DNA of 64,000 nt from Eubacteriales bacterium (lineage in GTDB: Bacteria; Bacillota; Clostridia; Lachnospirales; Lachnospiraceae): the NCBI GenBank assembly GCA_030526005.1, contig JAUNDP010000005.1, forward strand, positions 1 through 64,000, given 5' to 3'. This document shows, piece by piece, positions 55,001-63,080 of the stretch. A program made the translations under genes and the position numbers. Numbering within the stretch: the first letter of the stretch is position 1; each line of letters starts with the position of its first letter. The notes beneath the pieces are model-generated. The model worked only from the letters and a program-made list of their open reading frames with translations, had not been told where the DNA came from and searched no databases.

Positions 55001-56514
55001 AATGTGGAAAACCTCTGAAAAAAGAAGGGTTTGACATTCCATTTGAAACATTTTTGGGATTTAAGGGAAATAAAGAACCGGATATTGACTTGAACTTCTC
55101 AGGAGATTATCAGAGTAAGGCTCACAAATATACAGAAGTTATCTTTGGAGAAGGGCAGACGTTCCGCGCCGGAACGATCGGTACTCTGGCTGAGAAAACG
55201 GCATATGGCTATGTGAAAAATTATTTTGAGGAACATGGCGAGAGCAAAAGGGGATGTGAAGTAGCCAGAATTGCACAAGGCTGCGTTGGAGTCAGAAGAA
55301 CAACCGGACAGCATCCGGGAGGAATCATTGTACTGCCTCATGGAGAAGAAATTTATTCCTTTACACCGGTGCAGCATCCGGCAAATGATATGACGACAGA
55401 TATTATCACAACGCACTTTGATTATCATTCGATTGACCATAACTTGCTGAAACTCGATATTCTCGGCCATGATGATCCGACGATGATCCGAATGCTGGAA
55501 GATCTCACAGGGATTGACGCAAAGACTATTCCTCTCGATAATAAAGAAGTGATGTCTTTGTTTTTAAATACCTCTGCGTTGAAAATTACGCCGGAGGATA
55601 TCGACGGCTGTCCGCTTGGAGCGCTTGGCATACCTGAATTTGGAACAGACTTTGTTATTCAGATGCTTGTAGATACAAAGCCAAAATCTTTTTCTGACTT
55701 AGTGCGTATTTCGGGTCTGTCGCACGGCACGGATGTGTGGCTTGGAAATGCACAGGCATTGATTCAGGATGGAAAGGCGACGATTTCAACAGCGATCTGT
55801 ACGCGAGATGATATCATGACATACCTGATCCATATGGGACTGGAGAGTGAACTGTCCTTTACAATCATGGAAAGCGTAAGAAAAGGAAAAGGACTGAAGC
55901 CGGAATGGGAAGAGGAAATGCTCAAACATGATGTTCCGGACTGGTATATCTGGTCCTGTAAAAAGATTAAATATATGTTCCCGAAAGCTCATGCGGCAGC
56001 ATATGTCATGATGGCATTCCGCATTGCATGGTTTAAGATTTTCTATCCGCTTGCCTACTATGCAGCTTATTTCAGTATTCGAGCTTCTTCTTTCAGCTAT
56101 GAACTGATGTGTCAGGGACAGGCAAAATTGTTATATCACATGGAAGAATACAAAAAAAGATATGATAAGCTGTCAAAAAAAGAACAAGATACCTATAAAG
56201 ATATGAAAATTGTGCGTGAGATGTATGCCAGAGGCTTTACATTTCTGCCGATTGATCTGTACAAGGCTCAGGCGAGACGATTCCAGATCTTAGACGGTAA
56301 GCTGATGCCGGCTTTAAGTACAATCGAAGGACTTGGAGATAAGGCGGCGGACGCTGTGGTAGATGCGGCGAAAGAAGGCGCATTTCTATCAAAAGACGAT
56401 TTTCGAGATCGGACAAAGGTCAGCAAGACAGTGATTGATCTGATGAGCGAGCTGGGAATTTTAGATGGACTTCCAGAGTCGAATCAGTTATCGCTCTTTG
56501 ATTTTCAGGGATAA
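52075..56514 (+). CDS. polC: DNA polymerase III PolC (Gram-positive type)
   Basis: A 1479-residue replicative polymerase. In order: N-terminal and OB domains, a PHP domain (VELHCHTKMSDMDG), a DEDDh proofreading exonuclease inserted in it (VVFDLETTGFS near residue 454; AHNASFD; HHRAVDDAE), a zinc finger near 945-980 (CPHCHY, DCPKCGK), and the polymerase core with PDIDLNFSGDYQ near 998. ATG 52075 is one base after the ispG stop, with GGAG eight bases upstream. Full length. Confidence 0.97.
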   Translation: MGKTFFDVFSTLNLNSTLKTLFGEAQVTKVSVTSRKDFLHIFLYSEKLIKKKYIYQMEREIAQQIFQGIDIQVKIIEKFKLSKQYTPQILLEEYRSSILMELKQYSIFEYNLFRQAKISFESEREMKMKVPDSAFLEEKLKDLVRILEKIFDDRCGFSVLIDAEIEKAEESLEKKNSQIQIEQEVEAVIEQVKQRRAEAREEKKIQQEEKAEQKENVQEKSKNGNSLKFERREKYYSNVKRSDDPDVIYGKSFDDEIIPMKNIQGEMGEVAVHGQVLELETKAIRNEKTIVIFQLSDFTDTFIMKIFVKNDQCEEILSHIKKGAFLKVKGVTTIDRFDSQLTIGSLVGIKKIQDFRVERKDTYAEKRVELHCHTKMSDMDGVSDVKDIIKRAAKWGHKAIAITDHGVVQAFTDANHAVSPDDDFKVIYGTEAYLVDDLQSLVENSKNQSLDGTFVVFDLETTGFSPVHNKIIEIGAVRVENGKITDRFSTFVNPKVPIPFRIEELTGINDAMVMDSDTIDVILPQFLKFCEGAVMVAHNASFDMSFILENCRRQKTESAFTSIDTVALARVLLPQLNRYKLDTVAKTLQISLENHHRAVDDAECTAEIFLKFIKMLKDREITSLDQVNELGANNTDKIKKMPTYHAILLATNDVGRINLYRLISCSHLQYYNRRPRIPKSEFLKNREGLLIGSACEAGELYQAILNDRPEQEVARLAEFYDYYEIQPLGNNGFMIRSEKYPNIQSEEDLIRINKRIVKLGEEFQKMVVATCDVHFLDPEDEVYRRIIMAGKGFDDADEQAPLYLRTTEEMLKEFSYLGSDKAKEVVITNTRKIADMCEKISPVRPDKCPPVIENSDQTLRDICYNRAHEIYGEELPEVVKERLERELNSIISNGFAVMYIIAQKLVWKSNEDGYLVGSRGSVGSSFVATMAGITEVNPLRPHYYCPHCHYSDFDSDYVKPYVGGAGCDMPDMDCPKCGKPLKKEGFDIPFETFLGFKGNKEPDIDLNFSGDYQSKAHKYTEVIFGEGQTFRAGTIGTLAEKTAYGYVKNYFEEHGESKRGCEVARIAQGCVGVRRTTGQHPGGIIVLPHGEEIYSFTPVQHPANDMTTDIITTHFDYHSIDHNLLKLDILGHDDPTMIRMLEDLTGIDAKTIPLDNKEVMSLFLNTSALKITPEDIDGCPLGALGIPEFGTDFVIQMLVDTKPKSFSDLVRISGLSHGTDVWLGNAQALIQDGKATISTAICTRDDIMTYLIHMGLESELSFTIMESVRKGKGLKPEWEEEMLKHDVPDWYIWSCKKIKYMFPKAHAAAYVMMAFRIAWFKIFYPLAYYAAYFSIRASSFSYELMCQGQAKLLYHMEEYKKRYDKLSKKEQDTYKDMKIVREMYARGFTFLPIDLYKAQARRFQILDGKLMPALSTIEGLGDKAADAVVDAAKEGAFLSKDDFRDRTKVSKTVIDLMSELGILDGLPESNQLSLFDFQG

Positions 56515-56540
56515 AGCAAAAAGAAGGGGGGACGCTTCGC

Positions 56541-57758
56541 ATGAAAAAATTTGAGAAGTCTGCAAAACTCGACAATGTGTGTTATGATGTACGAGGTCCT
56601 GTTGTGGAAGAAGCAGATCGCATGATAGAAAGCGGTATTGATATTTTAAAGCTGAATATCGGAAATCCGGCTCCATTTGGATTTACGGCGCCAGAAGAAA
56701 TTATTCTGGATATGATGCACAATTTAAGAGACTGTCAGGGATATTCCGATTCAAAAGGAATTTTTTCAGCCAGAAAAGCGATTATGCAATACTGTCAGTT
56801 AAAGGGAATTCACGATGTAGGAATCAATGACATCTATACAGGAAATGGCGTCAGTGAACTGATTGTGATGGCGATGCAGGGACTTTTAAACGACGGAGAT
56901 GAAATTCTGATTCCGTCTCCAGATTATCCGCTCTGGACAGGGGCGGCAAATCTGGCAGGAGGAAAACCTGTTCATTACATCTGTGATGAGCAGTCCGAAT
57001 GGTATCCGGATTTAGATGATATCCGCAGCAAAATTACAGACAGAACAAAAGGGATCGTTATCATTAATCCAAACAATCCTACGGGAGCCTTATATCCCAA
57101 AGAAGTGCTTCTCGATCTTGTGGAGATTGCAAGAGAACATGGATTGATCATCTTTGCCGATGAAATTTATGACCGCCTGGTGATGGACGGAGAAAAACAT
57201 ATCTCGATTGCATCGCTTGCGCCGGATGTATTTTGCGTGACGATGAACGGACTTTCAAAGTCGCACCGGGTTGCCGGATTCCGCGTGGGCTGGATGTGTC
57301 TGAGCGGAAATAAGGCAGCGGCAAAGGGATATATTGAAGGGCTGAATATGCTCTCCTCGATGCGGCTTTGCTCGAATGTTCCGGCGCAGATGATTGTTCA
57401 GACGGCATTGGGAGGATATCAAAGCGCAGATGAGCTGCTGCTTCCAGGAGGAAGGATCTATGAGCAGAGGGAATTTATCTGTAAGGCGCTCAATGACATT
57501 CCGGGAGTTACAGCGGTAAAGCCAAAAGCAGCATTTTATATTTTTCCAAAACTGGACACGGAGCGGTTTGGAATCTACGATGATGAAAAGTTTGTGCTGG
57601 ATTTCTTAAAACAGGAAAAGGTACTGCTCGTTCATGGTAGGGGATTTAACTGGAGAGAGCCAGATCATTTTCGGATTGTATATCTGCCAAGACTGGAAGA
57701 GCTTGCGCGAGCAATGGAAAAACTGGAATATTTTTTGAGCAAATACAGACAGAGATAG
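56541..57758 (+). CDS. Alanine-type aminotransferase (AlaA/AlaT-like)
   Basis: A 405-residue fold-type I aminotransferase. The PLP Lys is in GLSKSHRVAGFRVGW; NPNNPTGALY and FADEIYDRLV are the cofactor motifs. The overall pattern (KLNIGNPAPFGF, GYSDSKGI) fits glutamate-pyruvate aminotransferases. AGAAGGGGGG precedes the ATG. It begins a set of closely spaced genes running to pepP. Confidence 0.9.
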   Translation: MKKFEKSAKLDNVCYDVRGPVVEEADRMIESGIDILKLNIGNPAPFGFTAPEEIILDMMHNLRDCQGYSDSKGIFSARKAIMQYCQLKGIHDVGINDIYTGNGVSELIVMAMQGLLNDGDEILIPSPDYPLWTGAANLAGGKPVHYICDEQSEWYPDLDDIRSKITDRTKGIVIINPNNPTGALYPKEVLLDLVEIAREHGLIIFADEIYDRLVMDGEKHISIASLAPDVFCVTMNGLSKSHRVAGFRVGWMCLSGNKAAAKGYIEGLNMLSSMRLCSNVPAQMIVQTALGGYQSADELLLPGGRIYEQREFICKALNDIPGVTAVKPKAAFYIFPKLDTERFGIYDDEKFVLDFLKQEKVLLVHGRGFNWREPDHFRIVYLPRLEELARAMEKLEYFLSKYRQR

Positions 57759-57767
57759 GAGGAAGAT

Positions 57768-58646
57768 ATGCAGAAAGCTGCAATGATTTTAGAGGGCGGC
57801 GCAAACAGGGGGATTTTTACAGCAGGCGTATTGGATTATCTGATGGAGCAGGAATTTTATATAGAATATGTATTGGGCGTCTCCATGGGAGCATGTAATG
57901 GCGTGGATTATGTTTCAAGACAGATCGGGCGCTCGAGAGAATGTGTAATCAGACAGAATAAAAAAGAAGAACGTCTCGATTTGAAAGGGATGTGGAAGAA
58001 AAAAAGTCTGTTTGATATGGATCGTCTGTTTGATGATTATGCAAATACACTGATTCCGTTTGACTATGAGACGTTTTTTTCATCAGAGATCGAATTTGAA
58101 GCGGTTGTGACAAACTGTCTAAGCGGTCAGGCAGAGTATATGGCGGAAAAACAGGACAGAAAAAGACTGATGGAGATCTGCCGCGCCTCCTGCAGTATGC
58201 CGATGGTGCTGCCGATCGTGGAGGTAGACAATCAGCCATATCTGGACGGCGGAATTGCAGACTCTGTCCCTGTAAAAAGAGCTTTGGAAAAGGGATATCG
58301 AAAAATTATTGTAATATTGACAAGAAACAAAGGATATCGAAAAGATACATCAAAGCGAGCGATGCGCTGTTATCAATTTGCGATGAGAAAGTATCCGAAT
58401 CTGTCCAGGACAATGTGCCTGCGTGCCAGAAACTACAATCGGACGATGGAGCAGATTGAAAAGCTGGAGGCGGAGGGAAAAATCTTTGTGATTCGTCCTC
58501 AGACAGAAGCAATCAAAAGACTGGAGCACGACCAGGAGCGACTGGAAGCTTTTTATCAGGACGGATATGACACGATGAAAGAGATGTACAGTAAACTTCT
58601 TGCATATATGAGAGAAAAGGAGCATAGAGGAGACAGAGATGTTTGA
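57768..58646 (+). CDS. Patatin-like phospholipase
   Basis: A 292-residue patatin-family hydrolase. Oxyanion GGANRG near residue 12, the nucleophile Ser in GVSMGACNG near residue 43, and the partner Asp in LDGGIADSVP. Likely a lipid or acyl ester hydrolase in the cytoplasm (no signal peptide). GGAGGAAG precedes the ATG. It overlaps the YqeG gene by eight bases. Confidence 0.9.
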   Translation: MQKAAMILEGGANRGIFTAGVLDYLMEQEFYIEYVLGVSMGACNGVDYVSRQIGRSRECVIRQNKKEERLDLKGMWKKKSLFDMDRLFDDYANTLIPFDYETFFSSEIEFEAVVTNCLSGQAEYMAEKQDRKRLMEICRASCSMPMVLPIVEVDNQPYLDGGIADSVPVKRALEKGYRKIIVILTRNKGYRKDTSKRAMRCYQFAMRKYPNLSRTMCLRARNYNRTMEQIEKLEAEGKIFVIRPQTEAIKRLEHDQERLEAFYQDGYDTMKEMYSKLLAYMREKEHRGDRDV

Positions 58647-59145
58647 CCAATTTTTCCCAGATGAAGATGCAGATTCCACGTATCAGATCGACTTTGAAAA
58701 ACTTTATCGGCAGGGATACAGAGGAATTCTGTTTGATATTGACAATACGCTTGTACCACATGGAGAGAAAGCGGATGAGCGGGCGGTGAATTTATTTGAA
58801 AAATTAAAAAAGACAGGGTTTCGATGCTGCCTGATTTCAAACAATAAAAGAGAGCGGGTGGAGATGTTCAATCGGGATATTCAAGTAAATTTTATTGAAG
58901 ACGCACATAAGCCAAGCAAAAAGAGCTATATCCGTGCGATGCAGAGTTTAGGGACAGATACAAGAAATACAGTGTTTATAGGAGATCAGCTTTTTACCGA
59001 TGTCTATGGAGCAAAGAGAGCTGGCATCCATACTATTTTAGTAAAACCGATTCATCCAAAAGAGGAAATTCAGATTGTGCTGAAACGGTATCTGGAAAAA
59101 ATCGTGCTTCACTTTTACAGAAAGAAGAAAGGAAGAAAAAAATGA
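58639..59145 (+). CDS. YqeG-family HAD phosphatase
   Basis: A 168-residue HAD IIIA protein. ILFDIDNTLVPHG is motif I, LISNNK motif II and FIGDQLFTDVYGAKRAG the last motif. Its substrate is unknown. It overlaps the patatin gene by eight bases and aroK by four, so it is translated in series with them. Confidence 0.9.
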   Translation: MFDQFFPDEDADSTYQIDFEKLYRQGYRGILFDIDNTLVPHGEKADERAVNLFEKLKKTGFRCCLISNNKRERVEMFNRDIQVNFIEDAHKPSKKSYIRAMQSLGTDTRNTVFIGDQLFTDVYGAKRAGIHTILVKPIHPKEEIQIVLKRYLEKIVLHFYRKKKGRKK

Positions 59146-59645
59146 AGCATATCATTTTGATCGGATTTATGGGCAGCGGAAAGACTTCGGTGGGAGAAAA
59201 GCTTGCAGAGACGTTAAACTTATCTTTTCTGGACACGGATGAACAGATTGAAAGGACATCTGGAATGAAAATTTCAGATATCTTTGAAAAATATGGGGAA
59301 ACGTATTTTCGCGGACTGGAGACAGAGACATTAAAAAATCTGTTAAAAGATGGAGAACGAAAGGTAATATCCGTCGGAGGCGGACTTCCTGTTCAGGAGA
59401 AAAATCAGCCTTATTTAAAAGAACTGGGAACCGTTGTCTTTCTGGAGGCATCGGAAGAGACGCTAATCGAGAGGCTGGAAGGCGACACGACAAGACCAAT
59501 GCTCAAAGGCGGAAACCTGAGAGAAAAAATTCATATGCTGATGGAACAGAGAAAAAAAGCATATGATAAAGTGGCAGACTGTCATATACAGACAGACAAT
59601 AAAAATTTTGAAGAAATCATAGAGGGCATAAGAAATGAGATATAA
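59142..59645 (+). CDS. aroK: Shikimate kinase
   Basis: A 167-residue kinase that phosphorylates shikimate on the route to chorismate. P-loop GFMGSGKTSVG is at residues 6-16; DTDEQIER binds shikimate and Mg; SVGGGLP and DTTRPML are present. ATGA overlap with yqeG and an 11-base overlap with the next gene. Its product feeds chorismate to pheA and to folate synthesis elsewhere in the window. Confidence 0.93.
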   Translation: MKHIILIGFMGSGKTSVGEKLAETLNLSFLDTDEQIERTSGMKISDIFEKYGETYFRGLETETLKNLLKDGERKVISVGGGLPVQEKNQPYLKELGTVVFLEASEETLIERLEGDTTRPMLKGGNLREKIHMLMEQRKKAYDKVADCHIQTDNKNFEEIIEGIRNEI

Positions 59646-60705
59646 TAGAGAAAAATTAACAGCAGTTATGGAACAGAACAATGTGGAGGCAATTATTGTA
59701 TCAGATGAATACAATATGCGATATATCAGCCAGTTTCGCGGAGAAGGATATTTGTATCTGACAAAAAAACGCCAGGTTATTCTGACAGATTCCAGATATA
59801 CGACACAGGCAAAAAAAGAAGCAGAAGAGTTTGAAGTGTTTGAGATCAGCAACACATGTGGATACGAGCAGCTTTTGAGACAGCTGATGGAAGAAGATCA
59901 TATAGAGAGAGTAGGATTTGAAGATCAGCATATCGGATATGCCGCATATGACAGATGGACAAAACAGATTCCTGGAAAAATCTGGACAGAGCTTGGAGAA
60001 AGCCTGAATAATCTGCGTGTCATCAAAGAGGCATGGGAGCTGGAACGTCTGGAAAAGGCAGAGGCAATCGGCGATATGGCATTTTCTCATATTTTAAACG
60101 TGATTAAGCCAGGAATGACAGAACTTGCGATTGCAGCTGAGATCGAATATTGTATGAAACAGAACGGAGCTTCTGGTACAAGCTTTGACACGATTGTAGC
60201 ATCTGGAATTCACAGCGCAATGCCTCATGCGATTCCAAGTGACAAAAAAGTGGAAGTCGGAGATTTTGTTACAATGGATTTTGGATGCAAGTATGACGGA
60301 TATTGCTCTGATATGACAAGAACGATTGTCATTGGAAAGGCATCTGACAAACAAAAAGAAATCTACAATGTTGTCTTAGAGGCACAGCTTGCGGCTTTGG
60401 AGGTTTTAAGAGCAGGTCTGGCAGGAAAAGAAGTGGATCAGGTAGCCCGCGATATCATCACAAAAGCAGGATATGGAGCATATTTTGGACATGGTCTTGG
60501 TCACAGCGTAGGCCTGTATATCCATGAGGATCCTCGTCTGGCGCCAAAAGGAACAACAGTTCTGCAGGAAAATATGATTGAGACAGTGGAACCAGGCATC
60601 TATCTGCCTGAATTTGGCGGTGTGCGTATTGAAGATATGGTTATTGTCACAAAAGACGGACACAAAAATCTTGCACATTCTAAAAAAGAGTTGATTGAAC
60701 TGTAA
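59635..60705 (+). CDS. pepP: Xaa-Pro peptidase (M24)
   Basis: A 356-residue M24 metallopeptidase. Metal ligands lie in TMDFGCKYDGYCSDMTRT, GHGLGHSVGLYIHE, ETVEPGIYL and GGVRIEDMV; the N-terminal creatinase-like domain fills residues 1-125. It removes N-terminal residues before proline. The gene symbol is by common usage. It lies before efp, whose product helps ribosomes through proline runs. Confidence 0.88.
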   Translation: MRYNREKLTAVMEQNNVEAIIVSDEYNMRYISQFRGEGYLYLTKKRQVILTDSRYTTQAKKEAEEFEVFEISNTCGYEQLLRQLMEEDHIERVGFEDQHIGYAAYDRWTKQIPGKIWTELGESLNNLRVIKEAWELERLEKAEAIGDMAFSHILNVIKPGMTELAIAAEIEYCMKQNGASGTSFDTIVASGIHSAMPHAIPSDKKVEVGDFVTMDFGCKYDGYCSDMTRTIVIGKASDKQKEIYNVVLEAQLAALEVLRAGLAGKEVDQVARDIITKAGYGAYFGHGLGHSVGLYIHEDPRLAPKGTTVLQENMIETVEPGIYLPEFGGVRIEDMVIVTKDGHKNLAHSKKELIEL

Positions 60706-60713
60706 AAAAAGAG

Positions 60714-60742
60714 TTGAAAAAGTGCAGATTTTATTATAAAAT
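60714..60742 (+). promoter_or_regulatory. Possible promoter of efp
   Basis: TTGAAA at 60714-60719, a 17-bp spacer and TAAAAT at 60737-60742 (an overlapping TATAAA would give 15). It lies 60 bp before efp. Confidence 0.5.
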
Positions 60743-60802
60743 GAAAGAAATTATGGGAATCACTTTTCCTATATGTGCAAAATTTAAGGAGGAATATCAA
60801 GA

Positions 60803-61360
60803 ATGATATCAGCAGGAGATTTTAGAAACGGCATCACATTGGAAATGGATAATGGAATTTTCCAGATTATTGAATTCCAGCATGTAAAACCGGGAAAAGG
60901 TGCTGCATTCGTGAGAACAAAATTAAAAAATATTATCAATGGCGGTGTAGTTGAAAAAACTTTCAGACCGACAGAGAAATTTCCACAGGCTCGTATCGAG
61001 AGAGTAGATATGCAGTACTTATATTCAGACGGTGATTTATATCACTTCATGAATGTAGAGACATACGACCAGATCGCTCTGAACGAAGAGACAATCGGCG
61101 ATGCACTGAAATTTGTAAAAGAGAATGAAATGGTAAAAATGTGTTCTCATAACGGAAACGTATTTGCAGTAGAACCACCATTATTCGTAGAGCTGGAGAT
61201 CAGCAATACAGAACCTGGATTCAAAGGGGATACTGCTCAGGGCGCTACAAAACCTGCAACAGTGGAGACAGGAGCAACAGTATATGTACCTCTGTTTGTA
61301 GAGACAGGCGATAAGATCAAGATTGATACAAGAACAGGAGAATATCTGTCTCGTGTTTAA
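60803..61360 (+). CDS. efp: Elongation factor P
   Basis: A 185-residue EF-P with its three beta-barrel domains. The loop that reaches the ribosome's active centre is [13 protein letters not shown] (Lys near residue 32). [14 protein letters not shown] and [15 protein letters not shown] are the C-terminal signatures. It helps peptide-bond formation at polyproline. Good AAGGAGGA site. Followed by a terminator. Confidence 0.97.
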   Translation: MISAGDFRNGITLEMDNGIFQIIEFQHVKPGKGAAFVRTKLKNIINGGVVEKTFRPTEKFPQARIERVDMQYLYSDGDLYHFMNVETYDQIALNEETIGDALKFVKENEMVKMCSHNGNVFAVEPPLFVELEISNTEPGFKGDTAQGATKPATVETGATVYVPLFVETGDKIKIDTRTGEYLSRV

Positions 61361-61386
61361 TTTCATCTGTGACATTTATTATTAAA

Positions 61387-61428
61387 AAAAAGCCATTATT
61401 CTTTAAGGGGAATAGTGGCTTTTTAAAT
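61387..61428 (+). terminator. Terminator after efp
   Basis: AAAAAGCCATTATTC (61387-61401) pairs with GAATAGTGGCTTTTT (61410-61424), with one G-U pair. Confidence 0.85.
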
Positions 61429-61437
61429 GAAAAAAGC

Positions 61438-61466
61438 TTGCAATTTAAAAAGAAAAATGATATAAT
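61438..61466 (+). promoter_or_regulatory. Promoter of the DUF5688 gene
   Basis: TTGCAA at 61438-61443, a 17-bp spacer and TATAAT at 61461-61466. The resulting leader is about 180 nt. Confidence 0.7.
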
Positions 61467-61472
61467 AAGTGA

Positions 61473-61650
61473 TATAAAAAATCTAAAAGATACATTTCAA
61501 AGTGCAGATCGCACAAAATTTCCACAATGACAGACAAGTAAACAGAGAATGACATTTCAGCAATATGGTGAAGTATGGCTGCAGAGAGCAAAAAATAAAA
61601 GTTCTGGCCATTTTAATGCCCCAAGCAGCCGAATAAGAAAGGAAGGAATC
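61473..61650 (+). other. Long leader of the DUF5688 gene
   Basis: About 180 nt of untranslated leader. Visible hairpins: GTGC-AGATC-GCAC (61502-61514); GGCTGC (61577-61582) with GCAGCC (61625-61630), enclosing a small GGC/ATT hairpin. An in-frame extension to 61549 lacks a ribosome site. I recognise no riboswitch. Confidence 0.4.
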
Positions 61651-62607
61651 ATGGACTACCAGGAATTTATAGAAAAATTAAGAGAACAGCTGCAAAAAAA
61701 GATGGGTGAAGAGACCTATATGAAAATTCATAAGGTACAGAAAAATAATGGGATTTGTCTCGATGGCATCTCAATATGGAGAGAGGGGGAGAATGTGTCG
61801 CCGACAATTTACCTGAATCATTTTTATGAAAACTGTCAGGAAGGAAGAACAATCGAAGAAATTGCACAGCAAATAAAAGAATTATATGAGAGATATCGCA
61901 TTGAAAGACCGATTGATCCGGCTTTTTACTGTGATTTTACAAATATATGGAGACATGTGTCCTGCAAGATCATCAATTATGAGAGAAATAGAGAACTGCT
62001 CAAAGACATTCCGCATCGTCGCTATCTGGATCTGGCGATTGTTGCCTATTATCCTGTCAGTGACGGAGCAATGGGGGAAGGAATGATTCTGATTCGCAAT
62101 AACCATCTGAAATTCTGGGATATCACAGCAGAAGAACTGATTCATATTGCAAAGGAAAATACAAGAGAAAAGTTTTCATATGAATTGCTGGACATGATCG
62201 ATCTTTTGCAGAATTATCCGGGAGAGGAAGAGGGAATACTGTCTGTAGAAGAGATTCCGGAGACGGAGGAGGCAATGCCAATGTATGTGCTGACAAACTG
62301 TGAGAAAAATCTGGGTGCAGTCTGCATCATCTATGATTCTATTCTCAATCATGTGGGAGAAGAGTTAGAGGAAGACTATTATATACTGCCGAGCAGCATA
62401 CATGAATGTATTATTATTCCAAAAAGAGAGGAATTTGATGCAGAAGAGATTAAATTTATGGTGAGGGAGATCAATGAGACACAAGTACAGCCGGAAGAAG
62501 TGCTTTCTGATCAGATTTATCAGTATGAAAGAAAGTATCACCGCCTGAGTATGGTTCTGGAGAATGAGGAAGAATATCCTTTTTTAGAGGCAGAAATCAT
62601 GATCTAA
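61651..62607 (+). CDS. DUF5688 family protein
   Basis: A 318-residue cytoplasmic protein with the DUF5688 layout: YQEFIEKLREQLQ, NNGICLDGISI, PTIYLNHFYE, then a repeat-rich middle (NREL and YLDLAIVAYY) and C-terminal YILPSSIHECIIIP. The family is common in Lachnospiraceae and has no known function. ATG 61651 follows AAAGGAAGG by six bases. It ends at a strong terminator. Confidence 0.83.
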   Translation: MDYQEFIEKLREQLQKKMGEETYMKIHKVQKNNGICLDGISIWREGENVSPTIYLNHFYENCQEGRTIEEIAQQIKELYERYRIERPIDPAFYCDFTNIWRHVSCKIINYERNRELLKDIPHRRYLDLAIVAYYPVSDGAMGEGMILIRNNHLKFWDITAEELIHIAKENTREKFSYELLDMIDLLQNYPGEEEGILSVEEIPETEEAMPMYVLTNCEKNLGAVCIIYDSILNHVGEELEEDYYILPSSIHECIIIPKREEFDAEEIKFMVREINETQVQPEEVLSDQIYQYERKYHRLSMVLENEEEYPFLEAEIMI

Positions 62608-62617
62608 GCGATACAGA

Positions 62618-62684
62618 AAATGACAGACCACAGATAAAACGGACATAAATCCGTGTCAATCTGTGGATTCTGTCATTTTTTTCA
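62618..62684 (+). terminator. Terminator after the DUF5688 gene
   Basis: AATGACAGA...CCACAGAT (left) pairs with ATCTGTGG...TCTGTCATT (right), with a smaller ACGGA/TCCGT hairpin inside, followed by T6. Confidence 0.85.
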
Positions 62685-62749
62685 TCGGTCAGGAAAGAAG
62701 AAATTTATGTCTGTTTTGTGGTAAAATATACAAATAGAAGGGAAAAAAA

Positions 62750-62778
62750 TTGACAAAGCTTAGGAGATGTGATATCAT
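62750..62778 (+). promoter_or_regulatory. Promoter upstream of the candidate RNA and tRNA-Arg
   Basis: TTGACA at 62750-62755, a 17-bp spacer and TATCAT at 62773-62778. Transcription should start near 62785, right at the 5' end of the closing stem of the candidate RNA. Confidence 0.7.
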
Positions 62779-62783
62779 ACTAT

Positions 62784-62903
62784 CGTTGTTTGGCACAGTT
62801 CTGCTTGAGAAGAGATTGCAGCTTGAAATATGAAAAGAGACAATCTTTTGATGACCGGAAGAGAGACAGAATACAGGAGTCTATGTGATATGCCCAAACA
62901 GCG
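62784..62903 (+). ncRNA. Candidate structured RNA upstream of tRNA-Arg
   Basis: A 120-nt segment closed by a 12-bp stem with one bulge: CGTTGTTTGGCA (62784-62795) with TGCCCAAACAGCG (62891-62903). Inside it, GTTCTG (62798-62803) pairs with CAGAAT (62867-62872), and AAGAGATTG (62810-62818) with CAATCTTTT (62841-62849). The stems nest into one rod with internal loops. It starts at a predicted promoter and is followed by tRNA-Arg. I do not recognise the class. A 28-codon ORF (62830-62916) lies within it, but it has only a weak ribosome site. Confidence 0.45.
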
Positions 62904-62931
62904 TAAAGATAAATAGGCAATGGACGTATAC

Positions 62932-63004
62932 GCACTCGTAGCTCAGGGGATAGAGCAGTGGTTTCCGGTACCACGTGTCGGGGGTTCGAATCCCTCCGGG
63001 TGTG
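62932..63004 (+). tRNA. tRNA-Arg (anticodon CCG)
   Basis: A complete cloverleaf: acceptor 62932-62938 with 62997-63003, D-arm GCTC/GAGC, anticodon stem 62958-62962 with 62970-62974, loop TTCCGGT with anticodon CCG at 62965-62967, and T-arm GGGGG-TTCGAAT-CCCTC. It reads CGG codons. G discriminator; CCA not encoded; a T run follows. Confidence 0.93.
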
Positions 63005-63080
63005 TTTTTCTTTTATCTATTTAAATTGTCTGACAATAGAGAAAGAAATGAAACATCAAACAGAAAAGGAGGTAACCAAA

